Notes: generated from the sequence alone by a model not told the origin. DNA of 64,000 nt from Shewanella sp. SR44-3 (GCF_014163735.1 NZ_JACJDV010000003.1:62001-126000), one strand, 5' to 3'. Shown: positions 47,012 to 55,568, numbered from the stretch's first letter. Numbers and translations are program-made.

Positions 47012-48319
47012 TTACAAAATAACATCTGTTTCTGAGGCTTCAAAAACAAATGTCTCTAATTCGCCTTGGCTCTGCTTAATCATGCGGCGCCAATCGGCAT
47101 CCAGTAAACGTATTTTCACAATACAATTACCTAAATCGTCGTACTCTTTTTGCTCAATGACATCAAGCTTATACAGTTGTCCTAGATAATGTCCACCAGT
47201 GGCAGGCACTTTAAGGATCAATTCAAGCACGATATTACCGACTAACTCTGTAATGGCTTGCAGCAATAAATCAAAACCTAAGCCTTTTTGAGCCGATAAC
47301 CATACCCGCTCTGGACTACCATCTTCAGCGTAATCAATCCGTGGAGCAAAATCTTCCAACAGGTCGATTTTGTTGCATACCACCAACTGCGGGATCTCAT
47401 CGGCATCAATTTCTTTAAGTACATCTTGCACTTGATCGAAATTGTCTTTCATATTGTCATCGGCACAATCAACAATATGCAGCAATAACTCTGCTTGCCG
47501 CGTTTCTTGCAGCGTCGCCTTAAAGGCAGCAACAAGGTCATGAGGCAGATGACGAATAAAACCCACGGTATCGGCCAAAATCACCGCTCCATCGGGCAAA
47601 TCTAATTTACGCAAGGTAGGATCTAGTGTGGCAAACAATTGGTCAGCGGCATACACCTCTGAACTTGTTAAACCGTTAAATAATGTAGACTTACCTGCGT
47701 TGGTATAGCCAACCAAAGAGACAGTTGCTAAATCGCTGCGTTTTCTTGAACGCCGGCTTTGCTCACGCTGTTTATCGACTTTTTCGAGGCGGCGATTAAT
47801 ATTCTTAATCCGTCCACGAAGTAAACGTCTGTCAGTTTCCAGCTGAGTTTCACCTGGGCCTCGCATGCCTATACCGCCTTTTTGGCGTTCAAGGTGAGTC
47901 CAACCACGAATAAGACGCGTTGACATGTGACGCAGTTGCGCTAGCTCCACTTGTAACTTACCTTCGTGAGTTCGAGCTCGTTGGGCAAAGATATCCAAAA
48001 TTAATGTAGTGCGATCTAATACCCTGCAATGGCACACCCGCTCGAGATTTCGCTCTTGGGCTGGGCTTAAGGCATGATTAAAAATCACCACTTTAGCTTC
48101 GGTGGCAGCAACCATGGCTGCCAGTTCTTCCGCTTTACCTGTACCGACAAAAAACTTACGATCAGGCGCACGACGACTACCAGTGATCACTCCAACGGAG
48201 CGAGCACCTGCAGATTCAACTAGCAGTTGCAGTTCCACAAGATCTTCACGACGTTCATCGTCAGAAAAATCAATATGAACCAGTACCGCAGTCTCTCCAG
48301 ACTCGTAACGATCAAACAA
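47012..48319 (-). CDS. hflX: GTPase HflX
   Basis: Ribosome-associated GTPase that splits stalled or heat-damaged ribosomes. 435 aa (E. coli 426). N-terminal nucleotide-binding domain with GTGKAEEL, a charged coiled-coil linker with GGIGMRGPGETQLETDRR, then the G domain: GYTNAGKSTLFN (G1), DTVGFIRHLPH (G3), NKIDLL (G4). It lies 23 bp downstream of hfq on the same strand, as in E. coli. Confidence 0.97.
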   Translation of the reverse strand: MFDRYESGETAVLVHIDFSDDERREDLVELQLLVESAGARSVGVITGSRRAPDRKFFVGTGKAEELAAMVAATEAKVVIFNHALSPAQERNLERVCHCRVLDRTTLILDIFAQRARTHEGKLQVELAQLRHMSTRLIRGWTHLERQKGGIGMRGPGETQLETDRRLLRGRIKNINRRLEKVDKQREQSRRSRKRSDLATVSLVGYTNAGKSTLFNGLTSSEVYAADQLFATLDPTLRKLDLPDGAVILADTVGFIRHLPHDLVAAFKATLQETRQAELLLHIVDCADDNMKDNFDQVQDVLKEIDADEIPQLVVCNKIDLLEDFAPRIDYAEDGSPERVWLSAQKGLGFDLLLQAITELVGNIVLELILKVPATGGHYLGQLYKLDVIEQKEYDDLGNCIVKIRLLDADWRRMIKQSQGELETFVFEASETDVIL

Positions 48320-48342
48320 AAAGTGTATTCCTTCTAGGCTGT

Positions 48343-48612
48343 TTATTCAGCAGGCGCATCATCGTGCTGAACATAGCCAGGCTGGGTACCTTGATGCGCT
48401 GTAACGTTCAATGGACGTGACGGCACCACGGTAGAAATGGCGTGTTTGTAAACCATTTGGCTTACTGTGTTTTTCAACAAGATCACAAATTGATCGAAAG
48501 ACTCAACCTGACCTTGTAGTTTGATCCCGTTTACCAAGTAAATTGATACTGGTACACGTTCACGACGCAAAGCGTTCAAAAATGGGTCTTGTAAAGATTG
48601 CCCCTTAGCCAT
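48343..48612 (-). CDS. hfq: RNA chaperone Hfq
   Basis: Hexameric Sm-like protein that pairs small RNAs with mRNAs. 89 aa. Sm1 ([39 protein letters not shown]) and Sm2 ([12 protein letters not shown]) are almost identical to E. coli, including the rim Arg residues RRER. The C-terminal tail is short and acidic. It lies between miaA and hflX, as in E. coli. Confidence 0.98.
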   Translation of the reverse strand: MAKGQSLQDPFLNALRRERVPVSIYLVNGIKLQGQVESFDQFVILLKNTVSQMVYKHAISTVVPSRPLNVTAHQGTQPGYVQHDDAPAE

Positions 48613-48695
48613 TGGATGTTCCTTTTTTATTTTATAAAGAATCAGAAATCTGTTTTATTGTTTAGTTTTAGTATTATACAGCAAGGACGAATAAG

Positions 48696-49622
48696 CTAGC
48701 CGCTTTGCTGTTGAAGTGTAACTAAATTACTTTTATCGCCACTTTCTAGCCAATGCACATCAGGCCAACCACGTAACCATGTTAATTGACGTTTCGCTAA
48801 TTGCCTAGTAGCGGCAGTGGCTTTTTCGACCATAGTCGTATAGCCGAACTCACCTTCAAGGTATTGCCAGCACTGCCTATAGCCCACACAGCGCATCGAA
48901 GGTAAATCTAAATGTAAATCTCCTCGCGCCATCAAGGTCTTAACTTCTTCAATAAAGCCTTGCTCGATCATGATTGTAAAGCGTTTAGCAATCAATTCAT
49001 GTAGTACTTTCCTATCAAGTGGTGCTATCGCAAATTGCACCACGTCATAGGGTAAGGCGGCAGGTTTAGTCTGAGTCAACTCAGTCATGGTTTTGCCACT
49101 GATATAAAACACTTCAAGCGCTCTAGATAAACGCTGGGGATCATTGGGGTGTATCCTTGCACCAGCCACAGGATCAATATTGCACAAATCTTGATGCAGA
49201 GCTTCCCAACCTTCTGTATCGGCACGGGTTTGAATTTGTTGACGTATAGTTTCATCTGCGCTGGGTAAAGGTGATAAGCCTTCCAGCAGTGCTTTGAAAT
49301 ACATCATGGTGCCACCGACTAAGAGTGGCGTCTTGCCTCTTTTGATAATCGCTTCAATCTCAGCGATAGCGTCACGCCTGAAATCTGCTGCCGAGTAACT
49401 TTCGCTTGGATCTAAAATGTCGATCAACTTATGTGGTGCAAGTGCAAGTTCTGCAGCATTGGGTTTGGCCGAGCCAATATCCATCTGCCGATAGATCAAC
49501 GCCGAGTCGACAGAAATAATCTCACAATTATGCTTTTGCGCCATTTCGATGGCTAAAGCGGTTTTTCCTGAAGCCGTAGGCCCCATTAAAAACAATACTT
49601 TTGGTTGTGATGCGTTATTCAC
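48696..49622 (-). CDS. miaA: tRNA dimethylallyltransferase
   Basis: Adds dimethylallyl to A37 of tRNAs that read UNN codons. 308 aa. The P-loop is [10 protein letters not shown] (about 13-22); [16 protein letters not shown] holds the catalytic Asp; [24 protein letters not shown] and [13 protein letters not shown] are family segments. Its first eight bases overlap the mutL end (49615-49622), so the genes are coupled. Order mutL-miaA-hfq is as in E. coli. Confidence 0.97.
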   Translation of the reverse strand: MNNASQPKVLFLMGPTASGKTALAIEMAQKHNCEIISVDSALIYRQMDIGSAKPNAAELALAPHKLIDILDPSESYSAADFRRDAIAEIEAIIKRGKTPLLVGGTMMYFKALLEGLSPLPSADETIRQQIQTRADTEGWEALHQDLCNIDPVAGARIHPNDPQRLSRALEVFYISGKTMTELTQTKPAALPYDVVQFAIAPLDRKVLHELIAKRFTIMIEQGFIEEVKTLMARGDLHLDLPSMRCVGYRQCWQYLEGEFGYTTMVEKATAATRQLAKRQLTWLRGWPDVHWLESGDKSNLVTLQQQSG

Positions 49623-51573
49623 TCAAACTCTCTTTTAACCATGCTTGCCAAGGTAATACTTTAGCCTTTTCTAACAGATCTTGCTGCTCAGGCTCTGATA
49701 ATAAACAAAATCCTTGCCATATGTCCGTTAAGCTTTGTTCATGCTTGTGAGCGTGTGTTGCAAGCCAAGCACTTAATGCAGGCATTGCAGGCACTTGATG
49801 CTCAATCCATTGTAATAATTCAGGGATCAGCACGGCTAGCTGGCTCTCTCTCAAATATGGGGGCACTTTCTTAATAATCAACTGCTGATAGCGAATTGTC
49901 AGCTCTAATCCCAATTGTCTGAGTAAAGCCTCTCTTTCTTGGAGGATATCGACCCAATGTTTATCCGCTTTTACCGCAACTGGCATCAATAACGGCTGGC
50001 TCACAAGCCCAGTTGGTAACTTATTATTGATTTCTTTTTGTCGTAAATATAGCGCCACATCCTGCAGTGCTAACAAACTTAAACGCTCCCCTTGAGGCAA
50101 TACCCAGTATTGCTTAGCAAGCACAGCTGGCATTAAAACTTGGGTAGCAGCTTGAGCTTGGCCCACTTGAGATTCATTAACGCTATTGATGGGTGGCTTA
50201 ACTTGCTCACTTAAACTCTCATTGAGTGCGCCATTGTGATTTGGATGAGTCACAAGTTCCGGGGTTGTTAATAATTGAGCATAGCCGTCAACCGCACGCC
50301 TTGAAACTGTTGCAGAGCTTGAATAAGTGCTATGGGCACTATTTGAATAGCCATGATTAGAATGACTGCTGTATGTTTGTGGGCGATACTCACTTTGCGA
50401 AGCTGAAATACGGCCAAATTGCGATACGCCAGCACTGGCCTTACGAGCAGAACTAAAACCAGAGCCAGAACTAGAACTCCCACAGCTAAAGTCTTCGGTG
50501 CTAGCAGCAATCTCATCGTCCAATTGGGTATTTTGATTTAGTGGATATTCAACAGATGGAGCTTTAGCTAGCGCCTTTTCTGGTAATTGAGCCAATGCCG
50601 ATTGCAGCGCCTGCAGAATAAAATCGTGCACATAGCGGCTCTGGTGGAAACGCACTTCATGCTTAGCGGGATGCACATTCACATCCACTTGATGTGGGTC
50701 TAAGGTGAGTTTAAGTACATAAGATGGCTGTTGATGCCATTGATGCTCGGCGAAGGCTTGGCGCACCGCATGGTTAACCAGTTTATCTCGCACCAGTCGG
50801 CCGTTGACATAAAAGTAGCTGGTATCAGAAACACTGTTGTCATGGGGCGACTGAATGTACCCCTCAAGCACTAGACCGTCATGTTCACAGTCCAAGCTAA
50901 TGGCTTGCTCTGCAAAACTTCGACCGCAAATTTGCGCCAACCTTTGCTGCAACTGAATTTCAGTATTAGCCGGCCGATATTGCCGTACCACTTTGCCATT
51001 GTGGGTCAAACTGAAATGGATATCAGTACGAACAGCTGCGATGCGCTTTAGCCATTCATCGATATGGGTAAATTCAGTTTTATCGCTCTTAAGGAAACGT
51101 CTTCTGGCTGGGGTGTTAAAAAACAAATCCACCACTTCTATAGTGCTACCCTGTGGGTGCGCCGCAGGCATTAGACTCACATCCATTTGTGAGCCTTCGG
51201 CGTGAGCTTGCCAAGCTTCTGTCTGCTCAGCGGTTTTTGAGGTTAACGTAAGGCGGGACACTGAGCTAACGCTGGCCAATGCTTCCCCCCGAAAACCAAA
51301 ACTTAAAATAGCTTCTAAGTCATCTAAGCTGTGCACTTTTGAGGTTGCATGACGAGACAGCGCCAAGGCTAATTCCTCTTTGGGGATACCTGAGCCGTTA
51401 TCTCGTATACGAATAAGCTTGCTGCCGCCCTTATCTATCTCAATATCGACCCGAGTCGCACCAGCGTCTAAGCTATTTTCCACCAATTCTTTCACCACAG
51501 ACGCAGGTCTTTCTACCACTTCTCCCGCAGCGATTTGGTTGGCAAGTTGAGGTGGTAAGATATGAATTGGCAT
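49615..51573 (-). CDS. mutL: DNA mismatch repair protein MutL
   Basis: ATPase that couples MutS to MutH and UvrD in mismatch repair. 652 aa (E. coli 615). The N-terminal GHKL ATPase has [27 protein letters not shown] and [16 protein letters not shown]. The linker (about 340-460) is Ser-, His- and Tyr-rich low complexity. The C-terminal dimerisation domain lacks the DQHAxxER endonuclease motif, as in other MutH-type bacteria. It lies 6 bp after amiB and overlaps miaA. Confidence 0.97.
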   Translation of the reverse strand: MPIHILPPQLANQIAAGEVVERPASVVKELVENSLDAGATRVDIEIDKGGSKLIRIRDNGSGIPKEELALALSRHATSKVHSLDDLEAILSFGFRGEALASVSSVSRLTLTSKTAEQTEAWQAHAEGSQMDVSLMPAAHPQGSTIEVVDLFFNTPARRRFLKSDKTEFTHIDEWLKRIAAVRTDIHFSLTHNGKVVRQYRPANTEIQLQQRLAQICGRSFAEQAISLDCEHDGLVLEGYIQSPHDNSVSDTSYFYVNGRLVRDKLVNHAVRQAFAEHQWHQQPSYVLKLTLDPHQVDVNVHPAKHEVRFHQSRYVHDFILQALQSALAQLPEKALAKAPSVEYPLNQNTQLDDEIAASTEDFSCGSSSSGSGFSSARKASAGVSQFGRISASQSEYRPQTYSSHSNHGYSNSAHSTYSSSATVSRRAVDGYAQLLTTPELVTHPNHNGALNESLSEQVKPPINSVNESQVGQAQAATQVLMPAVLAKQYWVLPQGERLSLLALQDVALYLRQKEINNKLPTGLVSQPLLMPVAVKADKHWVDILQEREALLRQLGLELTIRYQQLIIKKVPPYLRESQLAVLIPELLQWIEHQVPAMPALSAWLATHAHKHEQSLTDIWQGFCLLSEPEQQDLLEKAKVLPWQAWLKESLSE

Positions 51574-51579
51574 AATCTG

Positions 51580-52953
51580 CTAAGCTCTCGGGATCACAAG
51601 GTTTTGACCCACGTGCACCACATCTGATTTAAGGTTATTGGCTTGTTTTAATCGTCCAACACTCACTTGATAGCGCTGGGCAATCACTGAAAGCGACTCT
51701 CCGCGGGCAACCTTATGTTTTTGGCTACCAACACTATTGCTAACACCTCTTTTAGCAAGCACGGTATCGCTGGGCGCATTGCTAGCGAAATACCTCAAGA
51801 CGCCAGAATGTATCGCTCTAGCCAATTTATCTTGATACACACCACTTTTAAGCTGACGCTCTTCATAGGGATTAGAAATAAAGCCTGTTTCCACCAAAAT
51901 AGACGGAATATCCGGAGACTTTAGCACAGCAAAACTTGCTGCCTCGGGCTTATGTTTATGCAGCTTAGTCACTGAGTTCAAATCTTTTAATATATCCCCT
52001 GCAATAGCATGGCTGATGGCCATAGAGCTATTCATCGACATATCCAGCAAGGTCATTGCAAGATATTGCTCGCTGTCAGTATTTTGAATAATTTCACCCG
52101 CGCCGCCCAGCAGCTCAGAGTGTTTTTCTTTTTGCTCAAGCCAGCGACCAATTTCACTGTTAGCGCGGCGCATAGACAACACCCACACTGAGGCGCCCTG
52201 AGGCTTAGGAGAGGTAAATGCATCGGCGTGAATTGAAATAAGTAAATCCGCTTTACTGGTTCGCGCAAGTTCAGAACGTTTATTCAAATTAACAAAATAA
52301 TCACCACGACGGGTCATCACAGCCCGCATACCTGGAGTTTGATTAATTTTGGCAGCTAAGCGGTTAGCAATTTCAAGCACCACTCGCTTTTCATGGATCC
52401 CCGAAGGGCCTATGGAGCCGGGGTCTTCACCACCGTGACCGGCATCAATGGCGATGACCACATCTCTCAAACCTTGGCTAGATGAAGTTAAATTAGTGGG
52501 ACTTGAACTGCTTGAGCTCGAACTAGAGCTTGCCAATTGTCCTGCAGCTGAATCATCTAAATCTACCACTAAGCGATTACCATAAGGCGCGGTAGGCGGT
52601 AGCGAAAACAAATTGGCTTTAACGGGTTTATGCAAATCTAAAACTAAGCGTAAGGTGCCTTTTTTCGGCGGGGTGCTGTAGCGAATACTTTTGATTAACT
52701 TACTGTTATTGGCAACTTTAGCCAAATTAACCCCAAGATGAGTATCGGCTAAATCAACCACTAATCTATGAGGTTCACTAAGGGTGAAATCGGCGTATTT
52801 AGGTGCCTGAGTTAAGTCAAAAACGACCCGTGTTGACTCCGGAGCAGCCCATATACGCACGCTGTCTAGCTTATTACTGGCCCAAGCCGCTAGGCTAGCC
52901 GAGCTCAACAATAGGCCGAATAAGATTTGAGTGACGATAATTCTATGATTCAT
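51580..52953 (-). CDS. amiB: N-acetylmuramoyl-L-alanine amidase AmiB
   Basis: Periplasmic zinc amidase that splits septal peptidoglycan during division. 457 aa. Signal peptide (1-25, ending AWA), AMIN domain (about 30-130), a pure Ser linker (ten Ser in a row near 143-152), the amidase_3 domain (IAIDAGHGGEDPG, EKRVVLEIANRLA, LISIHADAF, LVETGFISNPYEE: zinc and catalytic Glu) and one C-terminal LysM (VARGESLSVIAQRYQVSVGRLKQANNL). AmiB is activated by EnvC in E. coli. It lies between tsaE and mutL, as in E. coli. Confidence 0.96.
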   Translation of the reverse strand: MNHRIIVTQILFGLLLSSASLAAWASNKLDSVRIWAAPESTRVVFDLTQAPKYADFTLSEPHRLVVDLADTHLGVNLAKVANNSKLIKSIRYSTPPKKGTLRLVLDLHKPVKANLFSLPPTAPYGNRLVVDLDDSAAGQLASSSSSSSSSSPTNLTSSSQGLRDVVIAIDAGHGGEDPGSIGPSGIHEKRVVLEIANRLAAKINQTPGMRAVMTRRGDYFVNLNKRSELARTSKADLLISIHADAFTSPKPQGASVWVLSMRRANSEIGRWLEQKEKHSELLGGAGEIIQNTDSEQYLAMTLLDMSMNSSMAISHAIAGDILKDLNSVTKLHKHKPEAASFAVLKSPDIPSILVETGFISNPYEERQLKSGVYQDKLARAIHSGVLRYFASNAPSDTVLAKRGVSNSVGSQKHKVARGESLSVIAQRYQVSVGRLKQANNLKSDVVHVGQNLVIPRA

Positions 52954-52955
52954 TA

Positions 52956-53414
52956 TTATTTTAAATTATTCAAAATTATCTGCCCTGCCGCAGATTTGGC
53001 TGCTATTTTTATTTGTCTTTGTAAGCCTTTATAACTTAAATCTATGTGCAAGTCAGCCTCTGGCAACATACCAAAGCCTCTATCTGGCCATTCAACTAAG
53101 CAGACACTGTTGCTATTGAAGTAATCACGGATCCCCATAAACTCAAGCTCTTCTGGATCTGCAACTCGGTAAAGATCGAAGTGAAACACCTCAATATCGC
53201 CTAATTCATAGGGTTCAACCAAAGTATAGGTCGGGCTTTTTACTGCGCCTTGATGGCCTAGAGCCTGAATAACCCCTCGGCTTAAGGTGGTTTTCCCCGC
53301 CCCAAGCTCGCCCGTTAAATACAGGGTGAATGGCGGTGTCAACCCTTTCGCAATGGCTTGGCCCATGGCGACACTGGCTTGTTCATCGGGAAGATCTTTT
53401 ATCAACACTGTCAT
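52956..53414 (-). CDS. tsaE: tRNA threonylcarbamoyladenosine synthesis ATPase TsaE
   Basis: P-loop ATPase that works with TsaB and TsaD to make t6A37 in tRNA. 152 aa (E. coli 153). Walker A is GELGAGKTTLSRG (about 36-48), switch-like SPTYTLVEPY, and FHFDLYRVADPEELEFMGIRDY. It is 2 bp upstream of amiB. In E. coli nnrE and queG follow it on the other side; they are absent here. Confidence 0.96.
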   Translation of the reverse strand: MTVLIKDLPDEQASVAMGQAIAKGLTPPFTLYLTGELGAGKTTLSRGVIQALGHQGAVKSPTYTLVEPYELGDIEVFHFDLYRVADPEELEFMGIRDYFNSNSVCLVEWPDRGFGMLPEADLHIDLSYKGLQRQIKIAAKSAAGQIILNNLK

Positions 53415-53591
53415 TTTCTTCTAGGCTCATTACCACTAAAAACTAAAGTGGCTAAATATACCAGAAACCCACAGTTAAAACCCACAGCAACAATGGATAT
53501 TTCCCTCCGATATCCTTTCTTTAAAGTAAATAGACAAAACCAATTGCCATCTATTAATTATCTAATCACGCTGCGGGTATGCAAAGAGGGA

Positions 53592-54047
53592 TTAAATGTC
53601 TTCCATCCGCTGCACGTTATGAACTAAGCGTCGCTGCTGGTTTTTTTCCACTGCGACTAATTCAGATAAGGCGCTACGAATTTCTTGAGTTGGGGCTAAG
53701 TCTGCTCCCTGTTGCAACAAAGCTAATAACCGATTTTCTAAATCCAAGTGTAATTCCAACACATCCTCATCGTTAGCGTTAGGCGCAAGGTTTATGGCTT
53801 TACAGCGCTTGGAAAAATCTTCAAACACAACGCCATCATACCAAGTACCTAAAATACGTGTAGGTGCCTCTGCGAGATAACGCGCCAGTGCATCATGGGC
53901 TTGCTGTTGGTTTTTTCCCAAATAGTCTAAAACCATTTTTACTCGAGTCGAATCCACATGCTGACTTAGGCGGCGATATAAAGTTTTCATCTCCAATCTA
54001 CCGCTGGCAATAAGCTTAAGCAGTTCACTGAGCTGTTGAATACGCAT
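53592..54047 (-). CDS. Ferritin-like-fold protein of unknown function
   Basis: 151 aa, all helical. It begins MRIQQLSELLKLIASGRLEMKTLYRRLSQ and ends EIRSALSELVAVEKNQQRRLVHNVQRMEDI, resembling small ferritin-like proteins often mislabelled as 2-hydroxyacyl-CoA dehydratase in gammaproteobacteria. One Glu/His pair could bind metal, but the ExxH spacing is not convincing. It occupies the place of nnrE/queG between tsaE and the tRNA-Gly array. Function unknown. Confidence 0.7.
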   Translation of the reverse strand: MRIQQLSELLKLIASGRLEMKTLYRRLSQHVDSTRVKMVLDYLGKNQQQAHDALARYLAEAPTRILGTWYDGVVFEDFSKRCKAINLAPNANDEDVLELHLDLENRLLALLQQGADLAPTQEIRSALSELVAVEKNQQRRLVHNVQRMEDI

Positions 54048-54168
54048 GATTATGTTCTCATTAAGTTAAACTCAAAGGCGGACGTAAAACTCTTATCCTG
54101 CCTAACATCTCGTCCCCTTAAGTATCAGTGATTGCTCACATAATTGATTTGAAGCCGATCACGTTTAA

Positions 54169-54360
54169 CCTACCACAAATCTAACCAACATCATCGCCAT
54201 AGCTTTCACCTTTAGCATCGGCTGGCGACAAGCCTGGCCGCTACTCACATTTGCCAGCACAAGTGCTATTACCAAGTTCATTATCATCAACTTATTTCGC
54301 AGGGGCTTAGCCAATAAACAGGCACAACAACGGCGATTAACGTTCACGATTGAGAAATAG
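54169..54360 (+). pseudogene. Possible remnant of a membrane-protein gene
   Basis: From 54169 a frame of 63 codons runs to TAG at 54360. It encodes a hydrophobic stretch (IIAIAFTFSIG, LLTFASTSAITKFIIIN) followed by a basic tail (LFRRGLANKQAQQRR), as at the C-terminal end of a membrane protein. No start codon or ribosome site opens it, so it is either a decayed gene or chance. The family is not recognised. Confidence 0.3.
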
Positions 54361-54476
54361 ATGGAGCAGATTAAGTGTTAACTGAAGAAGGGGCTGAACT
54401 AATCTTGTGTATTTGGCAATTTAGATTAAAGGTTGTACTGAAGAAGATTGGAAACATAAGGGATTTTACATAAGAC

Positions 54477-54579
54477 TGGAGCGACCTGCTCTTGTAAAGA
54501 GTGGTTCGAACTGATGACCTATGCCTTAGCAAACAGAAATGGTATCGACTATTTCAACAAACTCAACTGAGCTAATGAC
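54477..54579 (-). pseudogene. Degenerate tRNA-Gly copy D1
   Basis: Read on the minus strand it starts GTCATTAGCTCAGTTG, as in the intact tRNA-Gly, and ends GGTCGCTCCA, but is 103 nt long. The D-arm carries an insert, the anticodon loop reads TTGCTAA-like with the stem broken, and a small hairpin CTCTT-GTA-AAGAG is inserted between the T-loop and the acceptor strand. It cannot fold as a normal tRNA. Confidence 0.75.
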
Positions 54580-54618
54580 GTTTAACAGTGGTAATTAACA
54601 TAGGAGATTAACATAAGA

Positions 54619-54730
54619 TTGAGCGACCTTCTGTTGTAAAGAGTGGTTCGAACCGATGACGCTGTTATCACTTCTAGCTTGGCAAGAAAGAGGGTATCAC
54701 ACTTACAACAAACTCAACTGAGCTAATGAC
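54619..54730 (-). pseudogene. Degenerate tRNA-Gly copy D2
   Basis: 112-nt derivative of the tRNA-Gly on the minus strand. It keeps ATTAGCTCAGTTG, the anticodon loop region TTGCCAAG, and ATCGGTTCGAACC, but carries inserts in the D-arm and past the T-loop. The two inserts contain exactly complementary 8-mers, TGTTGTAA and TTACAACA, which could pair and close the whole molecule. The last bases read CTCAA, not CTCCA. Confidence 0.75.
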
Positions 54731-54770
54731 TTTTAACAGAGGTAATTAACAGAGGCAATTAACAAGAGAT

Positions 54771-54846
54771 TGGAGCGACATATCGGGTTCGAACCGATGA
54801 CCTATACCTTGGCAAGGTATCGCTCTACCAACTGAGCTAATGTCGC
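54771..54846 (-). tRNA. tRNA-Gly(GCC), copy A
   Basis: A 76-nt cloverleaf on the minus strand with encoded CCA. Acceptor GCGACAT/ATGTCGC, D-stem GCTC/GAGC, anticodon stem ATACC/GGTAT with loop TTGCCAA (anticodon GCC), and T-stem ATCGG/CCGAT all pair perfectly. Discriminator base is T (U73), as expected for glycine. It reads GGC and GGT codons. Identical to copies B and C. Confidence 0.97.
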
Positions 54847-54862
54847 ATAAAACTTGGTATTT

Positions 54863-54904
54863 TGGTGCGACCAGCTCTTATAAATAGTGGTTCGAACCGA
54901 TGAC
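54863..54904 (-). pseudogene. 3'-half tRNA-Gly copy D3
   Basis: Minus-strand fragment with the 3' part only: GTCATCGGTTCGAACC, an insert with the imperfect hairpin CTCTT-ATA-AATAG, and the acceptor strand GGTCGC. Its end reads ACCA in place of TCCA. It lies between intact copies A and B. Confidence 0.7.
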
Positions 54905-54927
54905 ATGAAGATCACATCATTAAAATT

Positions 54928-55003
54928 TGGAGCGACATATCGGGTTCGAACCGATGACCTATACCTTGGCAAGGTATCGCTCTACCAACTGAGCTAATGT
55001 CGC
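54928..55003 (-). tRNA. tRNA-Gly(GCC), copy B
   Basis: 76 nt, identical to copy A over its whole length, with all four stems perfect and CCA encoded. It is the middle intact copy, flanked by the 3'-half copy D3 and the enlarged copy D4. Confidence 0.97.
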
Positions 55004-55026
55004 AGATCTATCTATTTTCTAAAATT

Positions 55027-55125
55027 TGGAGCGACCTTCTCTTATTAAAGAGCTGTTCGAACCGATGACGCCGTTATTACTTCTAGCTTGGCAAGGTATC
55101 ACTCAACCAACTGAGCTAATGTCGC
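55027..55125 (-). pseudogene. Degenerate tRNA-Gly copy D4
   Basis: 99 nt on the minus strand. It is the best preserved degenerate copy: the acceptor GCGAC/GTCGC still pairs, the D-arm is nearly intact (GCTCAGTTGGTTGAGT), the anticodon loop TTGCCAA is present and CCA is encoded. The 3' anticodon strand is replaced by GCTAG plus an insert, and the T-stem is broken by the CTCTT-ATTA-AAGAG hairpin. Confidence 0.75.
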
Positions 55126-55149
55126 GTATTTTTTGCTTTTTTAACTAAT

Positions 55150-55195
55150 TTGCAAGGTATCGTCTTACAACCTATGCCAACTGAGCTAATGTCGC
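55150..55195 (-). pseudogene. 5'-half tRNA-Gly copy D5
   Basis: Minus-strand fragment from GCGACATTAGCTCAGTTGG to GATACCTTGC. The D-arm holds an insert, CATAGGTTGTAAGAC, shared with D7. It lacks everything past the anticodon loop. It lies 24 bp upstream (in the transcript) of D4. Confidence 0.7.
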
Positions 55196-55219
55196 AGATC
55201 AATTTAACTTTCTAAAATT

Positions 55220-55336
55220 TTGAGCGACCATCCCTACTAAAGAGTGGTTCGAACCGATGACGCTTTTTATCACTTCTAGCTTGAAAAGAAAGTGGGTATC
55301 GGCACTTATAATCAACTCAACTGAGCTAATTATCGC
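55220..55336 (-). pseudogene. Degenerate tRNA-Gly copy D6
   Basis: 117 nt, the longest copy. On the minus strand it starts GCGATAATTAGCTCAGTTG and ends GGTCGCTCAA. The anticodon region reads CTTTTCAAG, so the GCC anticodon is lost. It shares with D2 and D4 the segment AGCTAGAAGT following the anticodon region, and with D1-D3 the CTCTTTA insert. Confidence 0.75.
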
Positions 55337-55346
55337 TTTCAAAATT

Positions 55347-55422
55347 TGGAGCGACATATCGGGTTCGAACCGATGACCTATACCTTGGCAAGGTATCGCT
55401 CTACCAACTGAGCTAATGTCGC
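55347..55422 (-). tRNA. tRNA-Gly(GCC), copy C
   Basis: 76 nt, identical to copies A and B. It is the first intact copy in the transcript. In E. coli three tRNA-Gly(GCC) genes (glyV, glyX, glyY) lie at the same place, downstream of orn. Confidence 0.97.
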
Positions 55423-55448
55423 CTATCTTTGCTTCATTTATAGCAATT

Positions 55449-55493
55449 CGCAAGGTATCGTCTTTCAACCTATGCCAACTGAGCTAATGTCGC
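55449..55493 (-). pseudogene. 5'-half tRNA-Gly copy D7
   Basis: Minus-strand fragment GCGACATTAGCTCAGTTGG... to ATACCTTGCG with the D-arm insert CATAGGTTGAAAGAC, nearly identical to D5. It is the first tRNA-like sequence of the transcript and lies 26 bp before copy C. Confidence 0.7.
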
Positions 55494-55494
55494 A

Positions 55495-55551
55495 TTTCAA
55501 ACTTTCAAACTTTCAAACTTCAGTTTTCTATTATTCAGAGTTGCCACTCTG
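55495..55551 (-). repeat. Leader of the tRNA array: 8-bp repeat and hairpin
   Basis: TTTCAAAC is repeated three times in tandem (55495-55518). Next to it CAGAGT/ACTCTG (55536-55541 with 55546-55551) forms a perfect 6-bp stem with a 4-nt loop. Both lie between the promoter and the first tRNA-like copy, and would be removed during processing. Confidence 0.65.
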
Positions 55552-55568
55552 TAGAAAGTTGAGGCCGC

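Noticed and set aside
50268..50516. 82-aa hydrophobic frame inside mutL
   Set aside because: It is the shifted frame of the Ser/His-rich MutL linker, in which low-complexity codons stay open by composition.
52501..52560. Ser-codon run in amiB as a slippery phase-variation tract
   Set aside because: The ten Ser codons are mixed (AGC, AGT, TCA and others), so no uniform repeat exists for slippage.
54165..54347. 60-aa minus-strand frame
   Set aside because: Cys- and Met-rich without homology; the plus strand of the same stretch looks more protein-like.
55199..55468. 89-aa reading frame on the minus strand
   Set aside because: It runs through intact tRNA copy C and D6; its protein is a translation of tRNA sequence.
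54477..55493. CRISPR-like array, because of the repeated segments
   Set aside because: The repeats are tRNA-Gly sequences of changing length, spacers are homologous to each other and not unique, and no cas genes are present.
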